This document shows, one piece after another, positions 46,417 to 57,643 of a stretch of DNA of 64,000 bases. How positions within the stretch are numbered: position 1 is the first letter of the stretch; every line of letters starts with the position of its first letter. A program made the translations under genes and the position numbers. Origin of the DNA: Eutypella sp. D-1 (taxonomy: Eukaryota; Ascomycota; Sordariomycetes; Xylariales; Diatrypaceae); the NCBI GenBank assembly GCA_023313575.1, contig JAJTTP010000002.1, forward strand, positions 2,480,001 to 2,544,000, given 5' to 3'. Below the pieces are notes generated by a model. That model did not search any database. It was not told where the DNA came from and was given only the letters and a program-made list of their open reading frames with translations.

Positions 46417-48366
46417 ATGTCTGCAGACGACCAGCAGTTTCTGGACGTGGTTCGTATTCCTCTCCCCTTGTGCTCGTTCTGTCCCTATTCCGTCCCTGCC
46501 CCGATCCCACGTGCTCATGCTCGTGCTCGCGTGTTATGATGTTGGATGTTGCACGTCTTTCAAGGAACAACAAATCGTAAAGAACAGTAAACAAGAAAAA
46601 GAAGAAAAAAACTGACATGGGGTATGTGTGACCTGACAGTTATCGTCTATCCAAACCCAGGTCCGAAAGTATGGAGGAGAGATAGCCGAGTTCGTCGACA
46701 AGGCGGTGGACGATGCCGCAGGACATGTGCGGGATGCTCTAGCAACAGCGCCTTGGATACCGGAGAACATGCGTCCCTCTTGTCCGCCACCCCCCGCCGT
46801 CGAAGTCATACCGGTGTCTGCTCTAGAAAGAATGCAAAACTGGGTTGCGAGGCACAAGATCCTAAGTATCGTCTTCGTTGCTGGCGTCGCCTATGTTTCC
46901 TACCGCACCGTACGCCAGGGAAAACTGCTCCGGAAGACTCGCCGTGCTAAGCGTGCTCGCAACGGCGGACGTCTTGAGGTTATCGTCATCGCTGGCTCCC
47001 CCACATTACCCCTCACCAAGTCGCTCGCTCTCGACATGGAGAGGAAGGGCTTCATCGTGTACATCGTGTGCAACTCTATCGAAGATGATGCTCTAGTACA
47101 GAATATGTCTAGGTCGGATATTAAACCTCTTGGTATCGATATCACAGACGTAAGTTTTCTTGTTGCTCTTCAGGGCTTCACTTGGGGCTTCCCCCTGTAC
47201 ATACATCAGACCCGTATTAACCTCGTCATGGCCGTTAGCCCACGAGTGCCGGCGCCAGCATCGAACGTTTCGCCACCTACCTGCAGACGCCACACGCCGC
47301 CGTCCCCCGGGCAAAGGCTAATTACCTGACCCTAAAATCGGTTATCCTGATCCCTTCGTTAAGTTACCAGACGTCGCCCATCGCTACCATCCCGCCATCC
47401 AGCTTCGCCGATCTCTTCAATACCCACCTACTGCATCCGATCCTCACCATCCAGTCCTTCCTCCCCCTCCTCACATCTCGACTCACCCCGCCGCCCCACT
47501 CACAGCCGCGGCCCTCCTCGTCAGCGTCATCGCAGCCCCACCCCCACGGGCCCCACAAGGACGAGGACGAGGCGTCGTCGTCGACCCCCAAGGTCCTCGT
47601 CTTCACGCCGTCCATCGTGTCCTCGATCAACCCGCCATTCCACGCTCCCGAGGCCACAGTGTGCTCAGCGCTGTCGGCATTCACCGAAGTACTAACCGCG
47701 GAGCTACGGCCGCTCGCCATTCCCGTGACGCACGTGCAGCTGGGCACCTTCGACTTCGGACCCTTCACAGCGCACCCGCACCCGCTCTCGCTCAAACCCA
47801 CCATCGCGACAGCCACGGGTGGCGGCGCTGGCACGGGACAAGCGACCACCTCTACGCCCGAGCACCCGCTACAGTGGCCGGAGGCGGCGCGGCACGCGTA
47901 CGCGCGGAACTACATGGCGCAGAGCGGGTCCGTGATCTCGGCGGGGCGGGTGCGGGGTCTGCGGGGCAGCTCGCTACGGGAGCTCCACAACGCAGTGTTC
48001 GACGTAATCGACGGGACGGAGGGGCGGGCCGTAGTACGCGTGGGGCTCGGGGCGGGACTCTACGGATTTGTGGGCCGCTGGGCGCCCCGCGGCCTCGTCG
48101 CCTGGATGATGGGCATCCGCAAGGTCGACGAGCTCAGCGCCTGGGGCGGCCCCCGCCCCCGCCGCAGCCGCAGGGGCGGCAAGAGGCGCTCCTCGCGGAG
48201 CGGCGGCGGCAGCAGCGGCGCCAGCCATAGTGGTGGCGAGGACGACGACGACGACGACGACCTCGGCAGCACGGCTGCAGAGAGCGATGGCGAGGACGGC
48301 GCCGGTGGCGATAGGAGTGAGTTCATTGCCGTCGTCAGGGACGATAATGTATGGAAGGAGGACTGA
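46417..48366 (+). CDS. DUF1776 family protein (short-chain-dehydrogenase-like, membrane-anchored)
   Basis: Conserved ascomycete protein related to yeast YNL181W. Exons: 46417-46449, 46661-47149 and 47239-48366, giving 549 residues. The short first exon MSADDQQFLDV joins to VRKYGGEIAEFVDKAVDDAA. A membrane segment lies at about 78-95 (ILSIVFVAGVAYVSYRTV). A Rossmann-like start LEVIVIAGSPTLPLTKSLAL follows near 115, with a later degenerate active-site region (VFTPSIVSSINPPFHAPEA). After that comes ALSAFTEVLTAELRPL, which corresponds to the SDR helix that carries YxxxK; the Tyr and Lys are not obvious, so catalysis is doubtful. The C-terminal tail is Arg/Ser-rich and then has a run of seven Asp. 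The GC-rich last exon gives long antisense shadow frames. Confidence 0.88.
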
Positions 48367-49522
48367 TTTTCGTTGCGGGGTCTTTAGGCCTACGGCCGTG
48401 AATCGTCACATCCTCCTTCGCGGGAGGAATCTGATGGAGGCAATCGGAAACTCGGGTTTTCAAGACTCGGAATACATATCATGGAGAAGTAAGTGGAGGA
48501 ATAGAAAGAGTGGAACGGGATGGGACGGAACGGGGCGGGGCGGGGCTGGATAGGCATGGGATAGGATGGGGGACAGGGGACAGGGGATAGGGGATTATTT
48601 TTCTTTCTTTCTTTTAACGTCTTAACGGGTTTATGAATGAAATGGGCCGACGATATAAAAGCATTTTCTACTATTCCAAAAAAAAAAAGACCACTACCAC
48701 TACTACTGCTTGCTTCATGGTTTTGTCAAGATCCGGAACGGACTTTTCAAGTAGACAGATATACACATACATACATACATATACACAATCGTACGATTAA
48801 TTTCGTTCGTGTCAAATCTACAAAAGTTATTTGCTTCATTTACTCATGTTTCAGCTCGGAATTTTTGGCACGCAGCTAGAATGTAGTAGTGAAATTGGGT
48901 GTTTTAAGGTGATTATTTCATTATCCGTACCGTCGATGATTTCGGTGGTGGATTTTTTCGCCACCGCCTTGCGCGCTGCTGTTTCGCGTAGGGACTATGT
49001 GTGGCGGACCACGCTCTGTGGCGCGTAACGAGGTCCATCTGCCAATCCAGAAAATGCCCCCCCCCCCCCCCTTTGCAGTTCCTGGGGCAGATATTACGTC
49101 TATTTGCACTGTATCCCTCCGTGCCTTTTCATTCGCATCCGAAGTTCTACTGTTGCCCAGTATCGCCTTTCGATGGGATGATAGGCTTAGTCGTAAAAAG
49201 GGCGGGGATCCAGGGAACCAGCCAGTTGAGCCTACTATATGCTCCCGGCTCCTAACTTTTTTTGAGGTTTGCTCTCTTGTCGCGGTCACTCCCCACCCCC
49301 TGCTGTGAATACTACTTGATGATTGACCAGGCATCGGCCTTGTACGTGGTTCCGCGTAGAATATATTTCGGTATCGGGAGGGTGGGGTGATTGGTATGAC
49401 CAGACTCGTCGATGGGTGGACCACGATGGGGTTTGTTATATCATTTTCGACACCATTCACGCAAGGGTCGCGTGGCTTTCATTCGAGGTCGTCGTTGAGG
49501 TAAGGATCTTCCCTCTACATCA
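48367..49522. other. Intergenic, convergent
   Basis: 3' flanks of the DUF1776 and YTH1 genes, with GGGAC/GGGGC microsatellite-like sequence near 48530-48590 and a run of 15 C at 49057-49071. No gene seen. Confidence 0.5.
49057..49071. repeat. Poly-C run (15)
   Basis: Homopolymer in the YTH1 3' flank. Confidence 0.9.
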
Positions 49523-50332
49523 TCAATGGTGGCCTCTCCCACCCCTGAATTTGCGGTCGCCTCTCCCACGCCACCGTCCTCCCCTGCCACCACCAAACCT
49601 ATCGCCCCTGCCGCCCCTCTGATCCCGATCACCCCGCCCACCGAACTCCCTCTGCTCGTCGTCGCCGAAGAAGCCATCATCCCTCCTAACGGGCTCCTCG
49701 TGTACCACCTCGCTCTTGGCAACAGGTTTCTCCAGATCGGTGGGATAGCGGGGATGAGCGCCCTCCTTGCAGGCCTTACCGTCGGGGCAGAAGCCGCAGA
49801 GGAAGTAAGGACAGATGGCGCGACGGACGTGCTTCTTGCTGCAGTTGGGGCCGAGGGGGCAGAAGCCGCGATCGTAATGGGGACAAGGGGGCAGCTTGCT
49901 CTGGGGGTCAATGTGGAGGTAGAGGCACTCGTCGCCGTTGGAGCAGTAGCCGTTGCGGAGGAAGAAATTGCACTCGGGCATCTTGCGGAGGTTGTACTCG
50001 TGCAGGAACTCGCACGACTCCCCCTTCTTGCACAAAGCCCGCAGCCAGTGCTTGCACACCAGCGAGTTGTAGCTCGCGTTCCCGCTGTGCGCCGCCGCCG
50101 TCGACGCCCCCACGTGCCGGTCCGCGCACTCCGTCCCCAGCGGACAGTGCCCCGCCACGAACGCCTTGCATATCGGTCGGTTCGGCGGCAGTCCGTGCCC
50201 GTACGTCGCGCGCAGGAATGGGGAGAAGGTGAAGGTGTAGGTTGGGGCTTTGTGCGTTAGGATCTGCTGCGCGAGGTCCCGGGGTGACGCGGACGCGGTC
50301 GCCGTTGCGGTCGCCGTCGTTGTTGTCGCCAT
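49523..50332 (-). CDS. YTH1: mRNA 3'-end processing zinc-finger protein Yth1 (CPSF30)
   Basis: RNA-binding subunit of the cleavage and polyadenylation factor, acting in the nucleus at poly(A) signals. Single exon, 269 residues. Five CCCH zinc fingers run through about residues 52-195: [60 protein letters not shown], then [20 protein letters not shown] and [20 protein letters not shown]. The C-terminal tail (about 215-269) is RGG-rich ([19 protein letters not shown]), absent from the 208-residue yeast protein but usual in filamentous fungi. The N-terminus has an Ala/Thr repeat. The start ATG sits in a CGCCATGG-like context. Confidence 0.96.
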   Translation of the reverse strand: MATTTTATATATASASPRDLAQQILTHKAPTYTFTFSPFLRATYGHGLPPNRPICKAFVAGHCPLGTECADRHVGASTAAAHSGNASYNSLVCKHWLRALCKKGESCEFLHEYNLRKMPECNFFLRNGYCSNGDECLYLHIDPQSKLPPCPHYDRGFCPLGPNCSKKHVRRAICPYFLCGFCPDGKACKEGAHPRYPTDLEKPVAKSEVVHEEPVRRDDGFFGDDEQREFGGRGDRDQRGGRGDRFGGGRGGRWRGRGDRKFRGGRGHH

Positions 50333-51572
50333 GGTGCGGCGGGATTTTTTATTTTTAATGGTGTACGGCTTTATGAGAGGATAATACTGGACGGTACGGT
50401 GTTTTGTGCTGATCAGTTTGTATGTATTCGTTTGTTCGTGTGTTGGTCGGTGTATGTTGGTAGCAGGATGAATTCAACAGTGTTGTAAAGGTGAAGTTGA
50501 TGAGGACCTCAGGATTGCCAACCAAATACCTAGGTAGGTACCTTAGTGCATTCCAGCCCTGCAGAAGCTCTGAAGCTTCTGTGGGGCGTATTAACATGGA
50601 AGGTATTAAGTATACATACCTTACGTATACTTACATATTTGATGTTAGATGCATCTATCGGGGCAGTTTCCCCTTATGGCCAGTGATTCAAGTACTCGAT
50701 GGCTCGGAAGTTCAACCATTTACACAAACAATCCCCATGTTGTCGACGACATCCTCTCGTCTAAGCATGATTAATATATTTACTTGCCAGTATGCAAACA
50801 TCTAAAAATTGGCAAATATTCCAAACATCAGCTGGCCTGTTATGTATTATCTACAGAACCATTAACCCTATCTATTCCCAACGGAAGATGTGCTCGCTCC
50901 ATTACTGGTGTAGAAATCTTCCGATGGCCCTACATCGCCTCGAGCATCAGCGTGATTATTGCATATGGGGTCACAAGTGATGACATGGGATCTTGTTTTA
51001 GACATCTTTGTTCTTCGCCGGTGTTGTTATACCGTAGGTCCAGTTTGCTTACTACGCATGCTTCGCCTATTCAGCTGTGCCTTGCTTGCTGAGTCGCACC
51101 TCACTCTGTGTGCAACCGATTAATATTTCTACATTACTCTTCCTTTGTGGTGCGTTTATTAGAGTCAAGCGAGTACACCGCTGAATATGGTGTTGGCTGT
51201 AGGGTAGTATCACAGGAGTTACTTCGACTTGACCGTTGGCTCATTTTGAGTCACCGTAAGATCACCTGATCGCCTTTCCGGATGCAATACACCCGTCTTT
51301 GTTCGACGTACTCCAAAGCATAATAAAAATGGAATACATCGACCTCGACACAAGTAGAGCTCTACTCTCTATTGATAGACTTCTATTGTCATTTGCTTTT
51401 TACCGGTGCACACAAAAGACCATAATCCACGTGTAGTCTACGCATCTTCTATTATCTTTGATCAACAACGGAAAAGCGCCACGAAGCATCTCAGCGAAAT
51501 CCTTACATCTGAGCCTCTTTTTACTCAACACCCGCTCTGCCACGCATTCGCTTCGCTATCGCTTCAGTAACC
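50333..51572. other. Intergenic, divergent
   Basis: Promoters of YTH1 and of the small myristoylation-signal gene. Contains CCTAGGTAGGTACCTTAG near 50530. No gene seen. Confidence 0.5.
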
Positions 51573-51833
51573 ATGGGTGGATGTATTAGCAAGGAGGCCA
51601 CGGACTTGGCGCTGAATCCAACGAGGCCTGCGGATGCCAACAGAGTCACCCAACAAACACAGACTACGCGCAGTGAGGTACCCCGCGAGCAATCCCAGGC
51701 ACGGAAGGAATTCCATGACAGAGCCAAGCTTCACGCCCCCGGCCAACCGGAGCGTAAAAGCTGGGCCAGGCCTATGAGCGACCGCTTGGACCGGCCCCCA
51801 GGCTCTGCCGACTTCCGGGACCTCGAGCCATGA
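51573..51833 (+). CDS. Small protein with N-myristoylation signal
   Basis: Predicted 86-residue single-exon protein with an excellent start context (AACCATGGG). The N-terminus MGGCISKE fits the N-myristoyltransferase rule (Gly2, Ser6, basic residue at 7), and Cys4 is placed for palmitoylation. It should therefore attach to the cytosolic face of a membrane. The rest is hydrophilic and rich in Arg, Glu, Gln and Pro, probably disordered (EVPREQSQARKEFHDRAK). No domain was recognised. It could be a signalling scaffold or simply a fast-evolving accessory protein. Confidence 0.55.
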   Translation: MGGCISKEATDLALNPTRPADANRVTQQTQTTRSEVPREQSQARKEFHDRAKLHAPGQPERKSWARPMSDRLDRPPGSADFRDLEP

Positions 51834-53484
51834 GCATCTCCATAGCCATGAAGGCATGTCCCGATAGCCTAGGTGCATTGGCCTTTGTTCGTGTCGGCGG
51901 TGTCATATTTGTCGACTCGTAGACACGACGAATGTATAACAAGTATGCTGGTTTTCAGTCATCACGGGCATTGTGTTCGCCCACCTGGGCACCCACTGGA
52001 TGGGTACTCTCCTCGGGCAGGAATAGGCAGTTATTGGGGTGGCGCAGACTCTTTAGTCTGATTGAAGAACTGACGACCCCAGACTATCGGGAACAGTCAG
52101 GTGGCTTGGCAATCCGGGCGCGCAGGTCGCGGATCTACCTATGGCCAGGAGGGTTTAGGCAAGAGCTGATATCAATACTGAGGACTGGAGGTCCAGGGAC
52201 TGGAAATGGAAGCATTATGGCAATCGGAAAGTAGGCTGGTCAACACCGGCAGGGATGCGGCATACTTCAATTTTGAGAAAACGGAGGAGCATGTTCCCTA
52301 TCACACGTCCCCTGAGATATAAACCTTACATACTTCGTGAATCGTGAGCCACTCTCAGTCACATCTCACAGGCTATTGACCTCATATAATAGTAATGGAC
52401 GTAGTAGCGAAGCTTAAATACTCGCTATACAACTGCAGTGAGGCAAGATGATGAGTGGGGAGGCCTTGACAATCAACCCAAGTGCAAATTTGAGACTCGG
52501 TCTGTAGCTGCAGGCGAGGCCTCTGTAAGCGAAGCAGGATCAAAGAACAAGATTCCGGTAATAACCTCACAGAAATTCCTCTGCCTTTGCATGTTTCCCT
52601 GCTATGCAGAAACCCGAATGCTAATTCTGCCAGATCCTGCATTCTAGCGCGTTTGACATGAGAAGAAATACGTCCCCAGCCAGGCGCCGCCGCCACCAGT
52701 TTCCGGGTAGGTAAGCATCATGACACTACATAGGCAGGGAGTGCCACCGTCCAGCGACTAGTGCCGGACGAGCTCGAACGGAAAATTGGAACTCCCATGG
52801 CCTGCTCCGGCCGTATAACAGAGAGCTAACGTCGTGACACATTAGCGGTAACTGCAAGCCTCTGTCAGGACTCAGTCCTACTTAAGCCACATGACCGCAA
52901 TTTAAAGCGAGATCATCGGCGATATATGCGACGGAGTTGTATAGGGGGAAAGCCTCTTAACCCCCACGTAAGCCTTGCCCCTGATATCGCCAGGGACTTA
53001 TCTGCAGGTTGCCCTGACCGTTTTTACGATATTAATATAGCTACTAGATAGCTGGAGGTAGGTATTTAAGCAGACTAGTCCCGGACGCCGGAGACGGCAA
53101 GCTAGAAGCCGTCAGGCCGTTTACAGGCCCACCAACCCCACCTGCGGCAAGCCCACCTTGGGAACCCCCCGCATCGGACAGGCCAGTCCAGGGTCCGACG
53201 GAGGGCCCCGCCAAGCCCGTGGCAACCAATAAGGGCCCAGATCGAGTCTCCGCCAATACCGAGAGTTTCGACGACGTGCACCCAGCTACATAAAATATAC
53301 CTAGGTACGAAATAGGAAGGGATGGGGTTTGTCTTTACAACTTGCTAACGTCCGGGTGATGTAATAGCACTACTAATTACGAAGGCTGAACTCACACATA
53401 GCGGACTTTCACTGGAGACTACGTAGTTATATAAAAAGGGTAAGGCCGGTAAGGTGAGGAGGGGTTGACCAGAGCTGAGGGAAA
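51834..53484. other. Intergenic with one protein-like open stretch
   Basis: Mostly unremarkable. An open frame at 53075-53293 (+) is Pro-rich and is preceded by an acceptor-like TTTAAGCAG, so it may be the last exon of an unrecognised gene. The alpha-glucosidase promoter occupies the last 200 bp. Confidence 0.4.
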
Positions 53485-56400
53485 ATGAAGCACCTCCTCA
53501 GCCGCTCAACAGAAGATAACGGACAAACTTCTACAATTGACGGCTCGCCTTCTTTCCCAGGCAGTTCCCCATTCACCCTCGCAAGAACGGCGGTGGTTAG
53601 GATCCTCTTTGTCCTCGCGATGTGGTTCGAACAGCTGAGCAACACCTCCCTCACCCTACTGGTTGGCAGCCTGGTTTTTTCCGCCATTGTGACTTCTCAC
53701 TGGCATTCTTGGCGTATGGGACGGGATACAATTCCCCGCGCTACGCTTCTTCTCCTAGGGTCTATCCTTGGAATTTTGGGGCTCCTGATAGCACAGCAGC
53801 GCCAACTGGACATTGCCATGAGCATGACGTCGCTAGTCTCTGCTCCAAAGTCCGTCTTCACGCCGCCCGCAAGTGTGGCCGACGGCTTGCCCGTCATCCC
53901 CAACATCCTCGATCCAGAGGCCGTCGACCCGCAGTCCGTCTGTCCCGGGTACACGGCCGGGGTGGTATCGGAGACGGCCCACGGCCTGACAGCAGAGCTC
54001 GCTCTGGCTGGCGAGCCTTGCGACGTCTACGGGACGGATATCCACGCACTGCATCTGCTGGTCGAGTACCAGGCGGCCGGGCGGCTGCACGTCGAGATCC
54101 TGCCGAAGTACATTGGCCACGAGAACTCCTCCTGGTTTGTGCTTCCTGAGGAGCTAATCCCGAAACCCGTTGTCGAGGAGGGGGCCGGCCCGGGCGGCTT
54201 CGCTTCCAATAGCGATATTAAATTCTCCTGGGGCAATGACCCAAGCTTCTGGTTTAAGGTCATCAGGAAATCCACCAATGACGTCCTTTTCACTACCGAG
54301 GGCTCGCACATCGTATATGAGGACCAGTTCATTGAGTTTGGCTCCGCGCTCCCCGAGAACTACAATCTCTACGGGCTGGGAGAGGTCATTCATGGCTTCA
54401 GACTCGGAAACAATTTCACCCGTGCGTATTTACTACTAGGCCATCTGTGAACCTGTTCACATCAGACTGACAATTGACCGTAATAGGGACGTTCTTCTCC
54501 GCCGATGTCGGAGACGTCATAGACGCCAACATATACGGCAACCATCCGTTCTACCTGGACACGCGATATTTCGAAGCTGACGAGAAGACGGGTGATTTAA
54601 CTTATGTTGCGGATATCAACTCCGCGGAGAAGTCCAGCCGGTACAAGTCGTTCTCGCACGGCGTCTTCCAGCGCAACGCCCACCCGCAGGAAGTCCTGCT
54701 GCGCGAGTCCAACATCACGTGGAGAGCCCTGGGCGGCGGTATCGATCTCTATTTCTACGAGGGTCCGACGCAGGACGAGATCACGAAGGCTTATCAGAAG
54801 AGCGCCGTCGGCCTCCCGGCTATGCAGCAGTACTGGACTCTCGGGTACCACCAGTGTCGGTGGGGCTACAATACCTGGTCAGAGCTCCAGGAGGTCCTGG
54901 ACAACTTCCGCAAATTTGAGATACCACTAGAGACGATATGGAGTAAGTGTTTGAGATAAGCCCGTGTTTTCGGATGGATTGCATTGTAGTCTGGTTCTGA
55001 CCAAAGCACAGGCGACATCGACTATATGAAGCAGTATCGAGATTATGAGAATGATCCGGTCCGGTTCAGTTACAGTGAGGGTGCCGAGTTCCTGGCTCGT
55101 CTCCATGAAAATAAACAGCACTACGTGCCGATCATCGATGCCGCAATCTACGCACCCAACCCCGAGAACGCCAGTGACGCCTATCCGCCGTTTGACAGAG
55201 GGGTTGCCGAAGACGCCTTCATTCTAAACCCTGATGGATCTCTCTACATTGGCGAGGTTTGGCCAGGATACACCGGTAGGTCCTGCGCCGTATACCCTTT
55301 TCTGTTGCGCGAGCTAATACACATGATCTAGTTTTTCCCGACTGGATCGGAGCGCTCTTTAATGGGACTGGTACCAATCGCTGGTGGGCATCTGAGATCG
55401 CCGAGTATCACAGCAAGATCAGCTTTGACGGGATATGGATAGACATGAACGAGGTATCATCCTTCTGTGCTGGCAGTTGTGGCAGTCAGAACCGGTCCCT
55501 AAACCCCGTTCACCCACCATTCTCTTTGCCTGGGGAACCGGGAAATGTCGACTACAGTTATCCCGAAGGCTTCAACCTTACAAATGCGACCGAGGCGGCG
55601 GAGGCCTCCGCATCGGCCAGCTTACAGTCGGCAGCTGCATCGTCCACCGCAGCGAAGTCGCTCACGTCCACGATTTCATATTTCCGTAGCACGCCGACAC
55701 CTGGGGTGAGAAACATCAATCACCCTCCTTATGTTATCAACAACTGGCATGGCGATCTGGCTGTGAAGGCCGTCAGTCCTAATGCCACCCACCACGGTGG
55801 GATCCTTGAGTATGATGTCCACAACCTCTACGGGCATCAAATCTTAAACGCCACGTATCATGCTCTTCTTGATCTGTTTCCCACCAAACGTCCTTTTATC
55901 ATTGGGAGGTCGCAGTTTGCTGGATCGGGTAAATGGGCAGGCCATTGGGGGTGAGTATAATAGACCAAACTTCTCACCAATAATGAAGCCTGCTGATGTT
56001 GAGTCAACGATAGGGGAGACAACTACTCACTCTGGGCATTCATGTACTTCTCCATCCCGCAGGCGCTATCCTTCTCGCTCTTCGGGTTCCCGATGTTCGG
56101 CGTGGACACGTGCGGCTTCTCCGGCAACGCGGACCTGGAGCTGTGCTCGCGTTGGATGCAGCTGTCGGCCTTCTTCCCGTTCTACCGGAACCATAACGTG
56201 CTAGAGGCGACGATCCAGGAACCCTACGTGTGGGCCGCGGTAGCAGAGGCCTCGCGGGCCGCCATGGCGATCCGCTACGCCCTGCTCCCTTACATGTACA
56301 CCACGTTCTATCGCAGCCACGCGACAGGCTCGACTGTCATACGTGCCCTAGCGTGGGAGTTCCCTGACGAGCCTTGGCTCGCCGCCGCCGACCGTCAGTT

Positions 56401-57077
56401 CCTCCTCGGTGATTCCATCCTGGTCACGCCGTGTCTAGAGCAGGGCGCCACCACCGTGGACGGCGTCTTTCCCGGCGTCGGCTCCTGCACCATCTGGTAC
56501 GACTGGTACAACCAGAACGCTGTGTCGGGTGTGTCCGCCGGGCAAAACGTGACAATCGATGCGCCCCTAGGCCACATCCCCGTCTACGTCCGCGGCGGAA
56601 GCGCTGTGCCGATGCAGGAGCCGGGCCTGACGACCGCGGACGTGAGAGCGAGCCCATGGAGCTTGCTCGTGGCGCTTGACGGAAAGGGCGAGGCATCTGG
56701 CGGGCTTTACCTCGACGACGGCGAGAGCCTGGTGCCGGAAGCCACGATGTGGGTCGACGTAGGTTCTACCACATCCACCCCCAAACTACTCCCTGGACAT
56801 AGATATACTAATGAATTTTTAACAGTTCAAAGCAGAGCGGGGCTCGCTCAAGGCAGTCCCGAAAGGCAACTTCACAGACGGAAACGCGCTAGGTAATGTG
56901 ACGGTCATGGGGGTCGCGAAGAGGTCGCCCCTGACGAAGGTCACGTTCAACGGCATCGTGCTCAAGCCCCGGCACTGGACCTACGACGCCTCGAGGCGTC
57001 TGCTCAAGGTCACTGGCCTCGACGCGTCTACGGCGACGGGCGCCTGGCGGACCGAGTGGTTTCTGAGTTGGTCGTGA
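53485..57077 (+). CDS. GH31 alpha-glucosidase, membrane-anchored form
   Basis: Hydrolyses alpha-glucosidic bonds (maltose, maltodextrin type). Six exons: 53485-54421, 54487-54942, 55012-55275, 55332-55950, 56014-56758 and 56826-57077, giving 1090 residues. GH31 landmarks: YNLYGLGEVIHGF, the nucleophile D590 in GIWIDMNEVSSF, and the acid/base D761 in KWAGHWGGDNYS, restored by splicing. A C-terminal beta-domain ends TEWFLSWS. Numerous N-x-S/T sites suggest glycosylation and an extracytosolic catalytic domain. Instead of a plain signal peptide, the first 115 residues hold three hydrophobic stretches (about 34-46, 54-68 and 85-104) ahead of PQSVCPGYTA, where secreted relatives begin. A cell-surface or vacuolar membrane anchor is inferred. 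The exact start could be internal. Confidence 0.9.
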
Positions 57078-57643
57078 GGGCACCAGGTCGAACGGAGATC
57101 GACTTCGAGTCAGTGTATAAATGTGTGAGTGAGTTATTTGCCTACTTACCAAAAGTTCATGGAAGGAAATAAAGACCGAGGTTTGGAGAGCCGCAGTTAC
57201 AAATTTGTGTATTTGCTTGACATAACTAGGCATTTTAGATATATCTATTCCATATGTCGCGTGTGTATTTCGCGCAACGCTATATATAACCCTAAGGATG
57301 GGCGCGGGTAATGAGCACCTAATTAACCCCTATGTCTGTCTCTTCGTCTTCTCGACTAGACCAACATGACCCACACCCTTGTAGATCAGGACTGAACATT
57401 CTCTCGTTTGTAACGATACAGCATATCACCAATTTCCAAGGGGGGGCAAGGACAATGATCATATCACAGGGAGCACTGCCATATTGAAATAAGTTTTAAA
57501 ATCGTCATTTCCCATCTACTATATCCGCTAGAACAGAAGTTTCCAATGCATTAAATATACAAACAACAAAGTCATCCGCCGGTAAATCTTACAACCCAAC
57601 CACCTCACGTAGTCTTGTAGAGCGCCAGTGGGGACTGGACCGC
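57078..57643. other. Intergenic, convergent
   Basis: 3' flanks of the glucosidase and the Asn/Gly-rich gene. No gene seen. Confidence 0.5.
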
